The notes beneath the pieces are model-generated. The model had not been told where the DNA came from and ran no database searches. It saw nothing but the letters and a program-made list of their open reading frames with translations. A DNA stretch of 64,000 nucleotides from Eumeta japonica (taxonomy: Eukaryota; Arthropoda; Insecta; Lepidoptera; Psychidae), in assembly GCA_005406025.1 (NCBI GenBank), contig BGZK01002115.1, positions 1-64,000 on the forward strand, written 5' to 3'. Positions 1 through 10,866 of this stretch are shown piece after piece (the stretch's first letter is position 1; each line of letters opens with the position of its first letter). The translations under genes and the position numbers were made by a program.

Positions 1-728
1 CACAACCGTCTTCTAATCGACGAGGCTAGATGAACCACTTTGGCGCAATAAAAACGGCCGCTCTACAGGCCAAGGCCAAGGAACTGCTGCTTATCGGCGA
101 CATAAATCAAATCCCACACATAGACAGACACAATGTCTTTCCGATGAGCTATGAAAAGCTAAATACTGTAGCAAAAGTCTCCCGAGAACTGCTACGATCT
201 TACAGAAATCCCATGAATGTGGCATATGCCCTTAACAAAATTTACAGCGGCATATACTATGCACAGGAAGAGACCCGATCATTGACCATGGATGGTTACG
301 ACAGAAACAAACTCTCCATATCACTACCTCAAACGCTCTACCTGGCCCACATACAAACTGGCAAAACAGAGCTAGAAGCCATGAGATGCGGACAAGGAAA
401 AGAATCGAAAGTATTAACTATCCATGAAGCGCAGGGTCTAACTTCAAAAAATATGGTAATAGTAAGAACAGCGTCGAAGAAAGCAGCAATTTACAACAGC
501 ATTCAACACGTGATCATAGCAATCACGCGTCACTCAGAAAATTGTATGTACCTTACGGTAAATTGCAGTGACGCGATAGCAAGACTCATACAAAGGGCTA
601 GCAATGCTACAACGGAACACATAATAGAGTACAACGCCAAGATGGCAATAAGATCGTGGGGCATAAGCTCGGTCACAGAAATAACAAAACATCGTAAAAA
701 GCCGGAACAGTACTGGCCGAGTAAATAA
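1..728 (+). pseudogene. RNA-virus-type superfamily 1 helicase fragment
   Basis: This is the C-terminal half of an SF1 (Viral_helicase1-like) RNA helicase, of the kind found in alphavirus-like plus-strand RNA virus replicases. Going along the reading frames, bases 1-27 encode a Walker B motif (LLIDEA) in one frame. A frameshift or small indel near base 30 follows, and then 232 residues are open. These contain motif III (LLIGDINQIP), a motif V-like segment (TIHEAQGLTS) and motif VI (IIAITRHSE). The Walker A half lies left of the window or is lost. It is probably an endogenised viral segment or cargo of a retroelement. No replicase polymerase is visible nearby and the frame ends at 728. Family assignment rests on motif order; which virus group it came from cannot be told. 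Confidence 0.72.
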
Positions 729-1659
729 GGCACCGGAGCAAAGTGAAGAAAGGCGTCAAAACAGAAAAAAAGCGGACAAACAAATGGCGACCCACAAACA
801 CAACTACATCCAAGTGCGCGGTGTCAGAGCGGACGGGTTGTCCAGCTCCCTCTAAAACGGTTGAGCTGGAAAATGGCTGATCGTCCTGTCGTACTCGTGA
901 ACGGGTGCTGTGCAACGGGAATAAGGGCCGCCATCACCAAGAAAATCAGTGTAATCAGTTACAAACAATAAACAGTTAAAATTTTATAAAATGAACGACT
1001 CACAAACACTGAGTGACAGAAAAGTGGCTGCAGAACAGTATAGCAAGCAAACTAAAATAACATTGACAAATGAACAATGCTAGTAAAGGTGTGGAACATA
1101 AGAGTCTGCAGATTGTATATGTATAAAAAAAAACCTAACTTACCCCTCCTTATCCATCGCAAACTATCCATAGGGAATGGTCCATAGGGCATGTCACGCG
1201 CCGTCGGCACTCCCAGGTGTCGTCCGATCGCGTTCAGTGAAGCTATAACAGTTGTCCAATTATATAGCATAGCCGAACCAATAATTCTAATTTCAGGGGG
1301 AAGTTTTTAGTGGGTTTCAGCTACACGCTACCCGCGCGCCTGTGCGCGCGGTTGTGCGTTTTGCATTTTTTACCTCCTCTTCGTCGCAAGAGGAAAAAAA
1401 AACATTTGAACAGTCAGTATTTGGACAAAATTCAGGGTTTACTGAATTATATATTGTTTGTTTTTCATTAGCTTTCAAACTATTACAATATCACTGTAAT
1501 GAAGCTTTTGTTTGTATCTAACCTGATATTACAAGCTTTTATTTAACTTGCTGTGTTAGTATGTATGTTTACATGCATTAAACTTTGAAAGATAAATTAG
1601 AACCACTTCCTAATGTTCAATTGAACTTAAATTTGGTATACTTGCATATCTTTGGTGAC
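729..1659. other. No gene seen; GC-rich patch
   Basis: No coding region could be supported. A GC-richer patch at about 1300-1370 contains a short hairpin (CCGCGCGC, loop CTGT, GCGCGCGG at 1332-1351). The patch could be the tail of whatever element carried the helicase fragment, but this is inference. Confidence 0.4.
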
Positions 1660-2065
1660 AATACAATAATATGATACCATGGAGCTGGTCTGATGATGGA
1701 ATCAGAAGGTGGCAATGGGATCTCCTAAGTTAAACAAGAAAAACGCACAGAGTTTAGGCTCATTTGTTTTGACTTGGCAAACACTCTGGTACTATCTGAC
1801 ATCCAGAGACTGAAGATGGAAATGGTTTGTAAACATAGGAACTTCTAAACTAAACAAAACAGATCCGTCGTGTTTGGGCTCATTTGATTTGTCTTGGCAA
1901 GCACTCTGGTGCTACATGATATCCAGGGCTTGAAAATGGAACCGAAAAGTGGCCAAAGGAACTCAGTAATAAAACGCCCCACATCCCTAATGAGTGTAGG
2001 GTCATTTGTTTTGTCTTAGAAAACACTGGGGTCTTACATGATACATAGATTCTGAAGATGATATT
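1660..2065. repeat. Tandem repeat, about 120-bp unit, three copies
   Basis: Three diverged units begin at about 1687, 1805 and 1926, with the start of a fourth near 2048. Each carries a variant of CTGATGATGGAACCAGAAG followed by a shared stretch ending in CATTTG, TTGTCTTGGCAA and CACTCTGG. The left flank ACAATAATATG is also shared with the inverted-repeat element at 22274-23492, so both belong to one family. Confidence 0.7.
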
Positions 2066-4078
2066 GCACAAAAAAAAATATTTCATTTAAATTCCCATTC
2101 CTCTGTTTTATATTTGTACTTACAAGCATTTTAATTTATTTCATACAATAGAATATTATATACAATTATGGATATTTAATTTTTTCAGTGATTATCCTAA
2201 CATTATGCCTATATAAATAGATAGTTTTAAGCATGTTTTCGATCTGTCTATAATATTTATATATTTATCTATATAAATAATGTTCATTAGCACAACGCTA
2301 ATATAAAATTATTATTTTCGTTTTAGTATAACTGTTTTGAATAAAAGCTTGTTTTTGAAAAGTTTCATTTATTTATATTTAATGGATTATTTCATCAAAG
2401 ATTTAGTATAGACTTAAACAAATTCTTGAATTTGGGTTCTATTAAAAAATATTGAAGAGAAGTTGGAACTTGTCAAAATATGCAAGTTTGTAGCATGTTG
2501 TTATGTCTATTATTTAATTTTCCAAAGTGTTATATCGCGTTATATAATTAAAAATGTCAAATAAATGTGGGCGTGATTTTTGATATTGCTCATTTATATT
2601 AAAATTATATTTAAAGATATTTCATGAGGGGTGATTTTAATATATCTTTATTTTGTGTAACTCTGATGATGTAAATATGCTATTCAATCATTTTATTACA
2701 TTCCCATCGATACTAGTAGTTTAACATCACTAATAAAATATGTTTATTTTTTTTCATTAGGGGTATTTTATTTATATCTGTTAGATTTCTTTGATTTCAG
2801 TATTTCTGTCGATATAATATGTTAAGTTTTAAATAGTTTTATTTATTTATGTCACTTTGATGTTGAAAATCGCATTATATCTTTACAGGTTTACACACAA
2901 TATGATAGTAAGAATTCAATACATTCTTAATAATACATATCTTCTAAATAAAAAATTAAAAAAATTCTACTTATGTCAATACTGGTGATTTCCATTAAGT
3001 ACATAATGTCAAAAACTGTCTAGATTATCATAATAATGATTATCATATTTTATTACACATTCATTCACTCGTAAATATTTTAAGAAAAAGCACTGAAAAA
3101 TAGAGTAGGTGTCCATTGCATGTAAAAAGTAAGCAAAAATACTAGGTAGGTAGGTATCAAAACAATAACAAAACAACAAAAGAACACACACAACCTCAAT
3201 CATTACCTTGTCGGCACTTTACTTCGCTATTCATAAAACCTATTTGTTATTTTGTCTATCATCAAAAATGCTATCTTTTTTAACTCTCCACAAATACATC
3301 TGAGCGAGATAAAACAGTTGTCGCTAACTTATGTGTAAGTGAAACTAAGCTCAGCTCTTTCTTGTGTTGTTATTCATAATACCTATATGCAGTCTTTCAA
3401 TATTCATTGTGATCTGTATGTTTTTTGCTTTCTAAGTTAATAGTACGGTTACTTGGACTCTGTGCTCTTTGAACTTCCATTTTAGCTCAATGATCGGTAT
3501 ATGATTGAAATGGAAAATACATGTCTTACATACAATTGTGCAGTGCAACAGAATCAGAGACATGTTATTTCACAAAATTTTGTGGAACCCTGATGAGACT
3601 TTGTTGAAGCTCTTTCCGTGACTTGAAACCACTATAAGAGATATGTATGTACCTAACCTAATATAATTATTTATAAGTTTAGTCTTAATTCATTAGTGTT
3701 TTGAGAATTCATTATAAGTGCCTAACAAAAGGTTGACTCAACAAAAAATCACTTATTTCCAGTCATTAGATATTTTTTTTTATTGTTTCTGTAAATTTCA
3801 ATGAAGTATTAAATGTATTTTATTATTTATTTTATTTTTTAAAAAGGCTGCCTTTTGCTATTTAATTGTTTGTGTTCATGCCATGTATTTTATAATTAAT
3901 ATCTACAAGTAGGTACTTTTATAATACAATTTTACCTATCTTTTTTTTATATGAAAAAAGAAATAATATAGTAAAACATATTATATCAAACATCAAGCAC
4001 TAATATAATAAGCATCCATCCACCAATAACTTCTTTTACAAATACATACACATTAAGTACGTATTTTTCCTGTTTTTG
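2066..4078. other. AT-rich intergenic DNA, no feature recognised
   Basis: About 2 kb of AT-rich sequence. The open frames here are short and match no family I recognise. Confidence 0.5.
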
Positions 4079-5945
4079 CAGGTTGCCTTTAACAGACCAA
4101 GGTCGATCTGCCATGTTTGTAGGTGTAGAATCAACTATTTATTACGATTTGAACCAGTGCATCTCTGTGCTCCTTTTCCAGTCTTGTTTGAGGTACCAAG
4201 TCGGGTACGAACAGCTAACACATCAAGATGTTGCACGATAAACAATTGGCAAAACCTGCAGCTCTACCAAATGCCAAACACTATATAAGTCTTATAGGTT
4301 ATTATTCATTATATACAACTCTGCTTTTTTTTATTTATATTATTATATTGGATTTGTCAATATAATCTAAAACACATTCCTTTAGAAGAAATCCCTTGCA
4401 ATATACAAGACTACAAACACAGTTCAATCCTAGAAATATCCAGGAGATAATTAACATGTACACTATGGTCCTTGAATGTCAGAATAACTTTGATTTCAAT
4501 AATATTAATGATATAATTGAAGACAATCAATAACTTTTTGGACAAGTTTAAACCATGAGTAGTTTAATAATCTGTTTGAACAAGTACCATCCTTAAGAGA
4601 TAGAACAAATTCTCTGCAACAAGATCTGGATATTTATTTGGTCAAAATAAGAACTGAAGAGCCATGTTTAACTTGCTACCATTTTTAATATATCGAGTCG
4701 AACTATATCTTGAAAAGTTAATTTAGTCAGATTATTTATTTTTTATGAGTTTGTTACACGGCATTTGGAACTCGATCATATTTCTCGGGCTGAAGTGAAT
4801 GCCAGAAATAGGGTTCTACCCAACTACATCTTTGGAAATGACAAATCACAAAATGCTATTTTATTATTAAATAGTACCTATATATTTATCTAGAAGAGTA
4901 CCAACTTTCTTTTTCAGAGAAATATTAGAGTCTACACAAATACCAAAATTTTATCAAGACATTCATGATCGTTAGCACAGATGGTTACATTTTGGACGTT
5001 ACTGGCCCTTATAATGTGATAACTTCAGATGCATTTATCATACAACAGATTTTGAAAAACCTCGAGGAACCAGCAGAAAGAGCTCCTATCCATCATTTCC
5101 TCGAAGAGAGCAATATTTTTATGTTAAACAGGGTTTCCACTTCATTTCGCTTCTGGAAATACATGGATACATAGTTCACATGTCACCTTCGAAAACACAA
5201 TGAAACTCAACTCACAACATATAATGCAAACAAATCCCGACTAATAACCATATGTAGGTGGGTGTTGGAAGCAATAAGTGACTATTTCAAGTGTGACTTC
5301 AAAATATTTAGCTACAAAGTTTTTAACCAAACCTTACAAACCACTATCACAGATTATAAGATTGCTACTTTGTTAATTAATTATTATTTTCAATCACTTT
5401 ATAATGACATTTCATTGAGATAATATGTACACATATAAACAAGTCCAAGTTACTTGCAGATTATGTAGAGGAAAATAATCTAAACAGGCAGAGAGCAGCA
5501 TTCTTGCAAATGGAAGGTGACGACACAAATATGATGGAATTATTTCGCCTAACTTAAGAAGCTTTGATATTGTTTGTTTTTGGAACTTAACATGTGAAAT
5601 TCGCCCACTCCTATTGTCGCAAGCGTATTAAGAGAATTGGGGAATATGAAATAGACGTTTATAGAGAGCCAGATTTGGTCGCACTCGTAGGCTATGAAGA
5701 GAATAATACTTCAATAAGATGCAGAATTCAGTCAAGGCATGTAAGAAGAAAAATGTATTACACTTATGTACTTTACAAAACAGGAGATGGGAAACAAACC
5801 ATTTTAAAATACTATTGTACTTGTTTCCATGGTACAAGGACCCTGGGAATCTGTGCCTAGTATATCATTTGGGCTGAGCCAGGCACGAAGACAATTCCAA
5901 TATCCCACTCTGAGCCTCCAATATGTCATGTTAGATACAGAAGTA
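4079..5945 (+). pseudogene. Degenerate DDE transposase with C-terminal SWIM finger
   Basis: A scattered reading frame matches, piece by piece and in order, an insect transposase-like family that ends in a SWIM zinc finger. At 4079-4290 there is a cysteine/histidine-rich N-terminal region with CHVCRCR and NNWQNL. At 4440-4530 follows INMYTMVLECQNNFDFNNIN. At 4570-4880 is a helix-turn-helix-like region (VPSLRDRTN, YLVKIRTEEP). The 70-residue open frame at 4965-5174 begins MIVSTDGYILDVTGPY. At 5225-5300 comes NANKSRLITICRWVLEAI, which holds the expected catalytic Glu. The 88-residue frame at 5594-5860 ends in YYCTCFHGTRTLGIC, the CxC...C part of SWIM. Many frameshifts separate these segments, so it is dead. 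Terminal repeats were not found. The family match is from memory of its pattern, not a search. Confidence 0.65.
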
Positions 5946-7199
5946 TAAATACACATATTTTTCTTTATACTCAATTTTTTTTATTTCATAACCACTAGAC
6001 CACTGTTGAGCAGAAGTCTCTCCCATAGTAGACTACAGAGGCTGTATAGCTCCATACTGAACTCAATTCAAAAATAATAATTAAAATTGGTTCATAAGTA
6101 AATAAGTTATGCCTGACCATACACAAAAATAAAAGTTGAATCAAAAACCTCCTACCTTCTTTTAGTATATTAAAAGTGCACCAGAACTACAATATCATAT
6201 TTACAACATCTGGTACGCATATACCAAAAACATTACTAATGTGAAAAATTATTACCCCTGCCACGAAATAATAGCAATATCACACATTTATTTAGCCACT
6301 GAATTTGATGATGATGATATCATATATTTTTGTCACCAAATATCACTATAATTTTGAGGTACATCCTATATCTGTTCATACTGGGTTTTTTGGCCACAGA
6401 CCTTAGAAAGATAAATGACGAAGTGATGGATTGAGTATCGAGATTTTCAGAGCAACAATGACTATGGTACATGCTATTTTTACATGTGAATTCTGTACTA
6501 AATCTCCAGATAATTAATTATTGTACAATGAGTTCTTATTCATTATTGTAAGACAGAAATATTTTTAATTGTGAAACTTTATTTATAATGGAAAAAAAGG
6601 TTTTTGTTTAATTTTTTTTATTACAATACAATAGCTCGGTGCCGGCAATGGTTAAATTTTTACTTAACAAATTTCATTACAAAGTCTATAAAACTAAGAA
6701 TCTTAGTTATTTTATTCTTTCTGACAGGATATTACGGCAATCGGACAAAGATAGAGACCCAAGATTAGCAGCCATTGATAATTATGACAGGTGGATTACC
6801 TATACATATATTAAAACTGTAAACCCCTCCTGTCGTATATTAAAAATATTTATCAAGAACTGATTATGGGGGACGTATGGAGTATACTTTAATAAACATG
6901 ATCATTTTAAAAACTTTTTCTGTCTGTGTACTATTCTCCAAAACTACTACACCAAATTTCTCAAATAAATTGACCATATCTTGGTCCAGTATATTCTTCA
7001 TTTCATCAGTACCATGTCATGGAAAAAACAATTGATTTTTAAAAATAAACTAAAATAAAAATAAACTTCATTCTCTTTTATAATAAATCTTGAAGATACT
7101 TACAATACACAAAAATAATATAAATGAAGTTTTTATATAAAATAAACTTAAAAACCTAATTGGGTTTGTCACACCCACCTTAAGCACCGTGCTACAAAA
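5946..7199. other. AT-rich DNA, no gene recognised
   Basis: No feature could be supported. A 74-codon open frame at 6639-6863 has no recognisable motif and is probably chance. Confidence 0.5.
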
Positions 7200-8020
7200 T
7201 TGAACCTGAAGCAAGCCGGGTTAATTTAAATAACTAGTATTAGTGATCAGTAGTACAGCACTTAAGGAGCTCTGACTTAAATCTATGGATATCCAGATCA
7301 AAATCGTTCTGTCTTGATAGTATATTGAAATAACGGCATAATTTATTTAAGCAACCATAAAATCAAAATTAGTTTGAGAATACAAAACATTAAATAATAT
7401 GAATTGATTCTCGATCTAGACATACTTTTGGGAACATTAATATGAAGTTTGGAAAGTAGTTCATCACTGTCAATAATTCCATTACATATTTTAAAAAGAA
7501 AGACTAAAACTAGGAATTTTCTGTAATTTACTAGCAATGATGAATTTGCTTTAAATAATACCTTCTTTCAAAAGATGGCAAATGCTTAAATAATAAGTCA
7601 CTGTACAAAATATGATACAAAAACCTTTTAACATACATATTGTAGTGAAGATTCCAAATTGTACTATGAAATTCAAGGTGTGGACGAACTAGGGAATTTA
7701 ACAAAGTAATATTAGTAGCAGTCTTTCTAAAATTCCTAATTGTAAGATCGGAATTGTAGGAACTTTAGAAAGTCGACTATGTTTGTAATAATTAAAGTTT
7801 TCTAATAACAAAACTTAGTATTTTAAAACTTTTGGAAACTTTAGTATCAATATGTTTATTGAATTATAAGTGAGTATCAAATGTAACTCCTAAGTCATAA
7901 ATCTATTCAATATGTTGCCCTTCAATACTATTTATATACTTATTTGGCAAAGCATTCTTATTTCTACAAAATTGTATAATGTAACATTTACTAGAATTCA
8001 ATGTTATCATATTTTAAGTG
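7200..8020 (-). pseudogene. Non-LTR retrotransposon reverse transcriptase, 3' fragment
   Basis: On the minus strand the sequence encodes the end of a LINE reverse transcriptase. At about 8010-7850 it reads LNSSKCYIIQFCRNKN followed by DLGVTFDTHL and FNKHIDTKVSK, the palm/thumb signature of Jockey/CR1-like elements. At about 7720-7640 is LVRPHLEFHSTIWN. The 64-codon frame at 7537-7343 carries FLVLVFLFKICNG and SDELLSKLHINVP. Stops and frameshifts interrupt it, and the catalytic YxDD region is absent, so this is a 5'-truncated dead copy. Confidence 0.7.
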
Positions 8021-8700
8021 TTATTGAATCACATATGAATTAAAGATAATTTGATACACCATTTAGTCACTATACAGTACACAAAAAAAAGCACTTAAAA
8101 TTCCAACTAACTTAGACTTACTGCTTGTCTTTTAACAAGAGTATTAAGAAAGTGTATATATTTTTAATACTTACTTGGATGAATCGGTACTTAGGTGGCT
8201 TTCAATATAGACACTGCGCATTTTTTGTTATAAATGCTTAGCCACATCCACAGGATCCTAATAACTGCCAGTGGCATAGACAAATTATGCACTGAGCATC
8301 TGCAAATGAAATTAATTTAATTCAAAATTTCTTTTAATGTATATTATAGTGATTATATCCAATACAAGAAAGGACATAGGTAATAATGCTTTCGAGACAT
8401 TCTATCCTTAGATTATAAAGCCGTGAACTATCGAAGGACGTTGCATAAATATTTAAAAGCAATTTTAGAAGGATATTATGTATATACTTCGAAATTCTCT
8501 CGTACTCTTCTTTACTTCGTTCTTCTTGAGCACAACCTATGTAGAAGAAAATAATGTTTTTCTCGCAAATATTTTGTATTATCACTTCTTACAATAAATT
8601 ATACCTGCTATTACATTTAAAAACTTAGAGAAATACGAATATTACGATTGGGAATAATATAAAATGACAACTTACAATCTGTTACGGTGTAAATATGACC
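8021..8700. other. No feature recognised
   Basis: AT-rich sequence between the LINE fragment and the inverted-repeat element. The 83-codon frame at 8334-8585 on the minus strand shows no family signature. Confidence 0.4.
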
Positions 8701-8743
8701 GTGTTCGTGGCGTTTTTTTTTACCCATGCGCCGTAATATTTTA

Positions 8744-8782
8744 TACTGCGCATGTCAAAATTGAATTTTGACATGCGCAGTA
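8744..8782. repeat. Perfect 39-bp palindrome
   Basis: The arm TACTGCGCATGTCAAAATT is followed by one base and then its exact reverse complement. It sits 43 bp inside the left end of the surrounding element and would form a hairpin as single-stranded DNA or RNA. Confidence 0.9.
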
Positions 8783-9094
8783 GGCGCTTGGTGGTTTGCG
8801 CACCGTGGTGGTCTATTTATTAGTGATGCCAACCCTATAGTTTTAACTGTAGATCTACAGTTTTTTGGAAATTCACTCAGTCTTTAGGCATCGAAATCTA
8901 CAGTTTTTTATTAAGATACTGGAGTCATCTATTTTATTTGCTACGTAGTCCGTACACTAAGTCTGCTGCAGTAAAATCTACTACTATCGGACCAGAAGTA
9001 ATTGTCAATTGATTTAATAAATGGTGTTAATGGTGGATGACATATTAAGTAAATCATTCGGTTGATGTCTGTTTAATAATAATAATAAAAAAAA

Positions 9095-9240
9095 ATTAAC
9101 GCTCGCTTAGGTGTTCTTCTAATCCTCTCGAATCAATATTCAATTCTTTGGAGAGATTCATAGTAGAGAGGCAGATTCGAAGGTCAGCGGTGGGTTGCAT
9201 GCTGCATGTTGCAGGCAAGCGTCTACTATGGATTTCCACG
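9095..9240 (+). repeat. Dispersed repeat shared with 49310-49450
   Basis: A segment containing AATCCTCTCGAATCAATATT recurs in reverse orientation at 49310-49450. Both copies also share a similar downstream piece (GCAGGCAAGCGT here, GCAGGCGAGCGT there). It lies inside the 8701-9450 element, so the 49-kb copy may be a fragment of a relative. Confidence 0.6.
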
Positions 9241-9687
9241 AATTAACACCTCACACAATACAATATCACATTACTATCATTAAATATTACAAAATAACAA
9301 AAAGATGTAGATTGACTGTTTTTTTTTTTTGATATTAACAGTTTTCTACAGTTTTTTTCAAGCATATCTACAGTTTTACTCTATGATGGAGTTGACAACA
9401 ATACAAATGTGTATTACGGCATGCGCCAAAAAAAAAAACGGCAACGAACATGGCCTATGTCAACAACGGTCAACACTAACCTACCCTAAATATATAGTAT
9501 ACAACACAACACTACCTTAAATATATAGTATAGTTTGTGACACTAACAGTCACAAATATCAAAAATGTAACACAGGCTCGCAAAACAATCACCAAACAAT
9601 GAACGTCAAGTTCACAGAAAAAGGAATTCACGTTAGTCTCCCAATTAAACAAAATTATCAAAGTTTTATATATTTTAATACGCTTTT

Positions 9688-10036
9688 TTATAAGCTTGGG
9701 TTGTATCTAACTATGTATGTATGTAATGGAATCTTTGAGCTTAATTTTCACCAATTTCAAGAAGTCTGATTAATTTGAAACTTTGCATACGTATCAAGGA
9801 CCAAAGATAAAGCAATAATTTGATAACAGTTTCCCATTATCCTTATTAGGACCGCCAGGATTAATATAAGCTTGGGTCGTATGTATTTATGTATGTAACG
9901 GAATCTTTGAGCTTAATTTTCACCAATTTCAAGAAGTCTGATCAATTTGAAACTGAGTACGTATCAAGGAGCACTGACAATATAATAATTTGATAAGTTT
10001 ATCCTCTTAACCTGATTAGGATCACTAGGATCGAAT
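9688..10036 (+). repeat. Direct tandem duplication, about 175-bp unit, two copies
   Basis: Two adjacent copies start at about 9690 and 9866. Both contain TAAGCTTGGGT, GAATCTTTGAGCTTAATTTT, TTTCAAGAAGTCTGAT and TACGTATCAAGGA. Similarity is high enough to suggest fairly recent duplication. No coding content. Confidence 0.8.
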
Positions 10037-10081
10037 AATTTCGTCACGTATCGTCTGCGTGAGAGCAAGTGGCTTATTACT

Positions 10082-10123
10082 GTTACTAAATTCTATTACT
10101 GTTTTGTAATAGAATTTAGTAAC
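10082..10123. repeat. Perfect hairpin with 18-bp arms
   Basis: The arm GTTACTAAATTCTATTAC, a 6-base loop TGTTTT and the exact reverse complement follow in a row. The function is unknown; it may be the end or centre of a small foldback element. Confidence 0.9.
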
Positions 10124-10204
10124 AATTATAAGCATTATTAATAATTCAACTGTTGTTGTATTGTTAAAAATTACAAATTGTTACCAATCTACCGATCTAA
10201 AAAG

Positions 10205-10485
10205 TGAAATAAGTAGTTTAAAAAACATTTTTTAAAGCACATTAACCAAAAGTGAATATCCCAATATGAGCTTCAGAATAATGACTCTAGTATTATTGTG
10301 GAAAAGCGTGGGTAGCTCTATATACGAAAAATGTGGCACAAAGCGCCCCACGCTTTTCCACAATAATACTAGTATTTATCATCATTGTTCATTATTTTTT
10401 TGAGTTCATATTAAGGATTATTTTTCCTTTTTAGTTTAATGTGCTTAAAAAGCGTGTTCTTTAGTTTTTTTAAACTATATTTTTT
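10205..10485. mobile_element. Foldback element with long inverted arms
   Basis: The core is a perfect 26-bp inverted pair (10287-10312 and 10347-10372; key part GTGGAAAAGCGTGGG) around a 34-base spacer. Outside it the arms continue as an imperfect inverted repeat. AAGCACATTAA on the left matches TTAATGTGCTT on the right, and TAGTTTAAAAAA matches TTTTTTAAACTA. The total is about 280 bp. This is a foldback MITE; no target duplication was identified. Confidence 0.7.
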
Positions 10486-10866
10486 ATATATTATTATAAT
10501 ATATGACATGTGTTATATAAATATATAACATGATGGTGATGTTATTATAAATTTTGTATTTGTATTTGTCTGTAAAAACACTTATAAAACTCTTAACGAT
10601 CATATTCATCATAAAATAAGAGAATTTATCTTATGAATAGCGTAAATATCTCATAGAATCATTTTTTTTTGTAATTCTCCCCATGCGAAAGGGAAAGAGA
10701 GAAAAAACCCGTTATGGGCAGTCCATGCGGTGGCGGATTAAGAGTATTCGAAGCCCTAAGCACAGAGCCTGTGTAGGCCCTCTATTGCTTAAATGGAAAT
10801 GGAAGGAATGGAATGGAAGGTAGAAAGTTCATCAAAATAGAAAGTGTAGTAGGTATAATTTAAAAC

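Larger units (their letters stand above)
8701..9450. mobile_element. Non-autonomous element with terminal inverted repeats
   Basis: The left end starts GTGTTCGTGGCG, then a T-run, then CATGCGCCGTAAT. The right end is its diverged reverse complement (ATTACGGCATGCGCC, an A-run, then CGGCAACGAACA). The interior holds no coding region but has several copies of CTACAGTTTT and a perfect palindrome near the left end. A target duplication was not clear. Confidence 0.6.
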
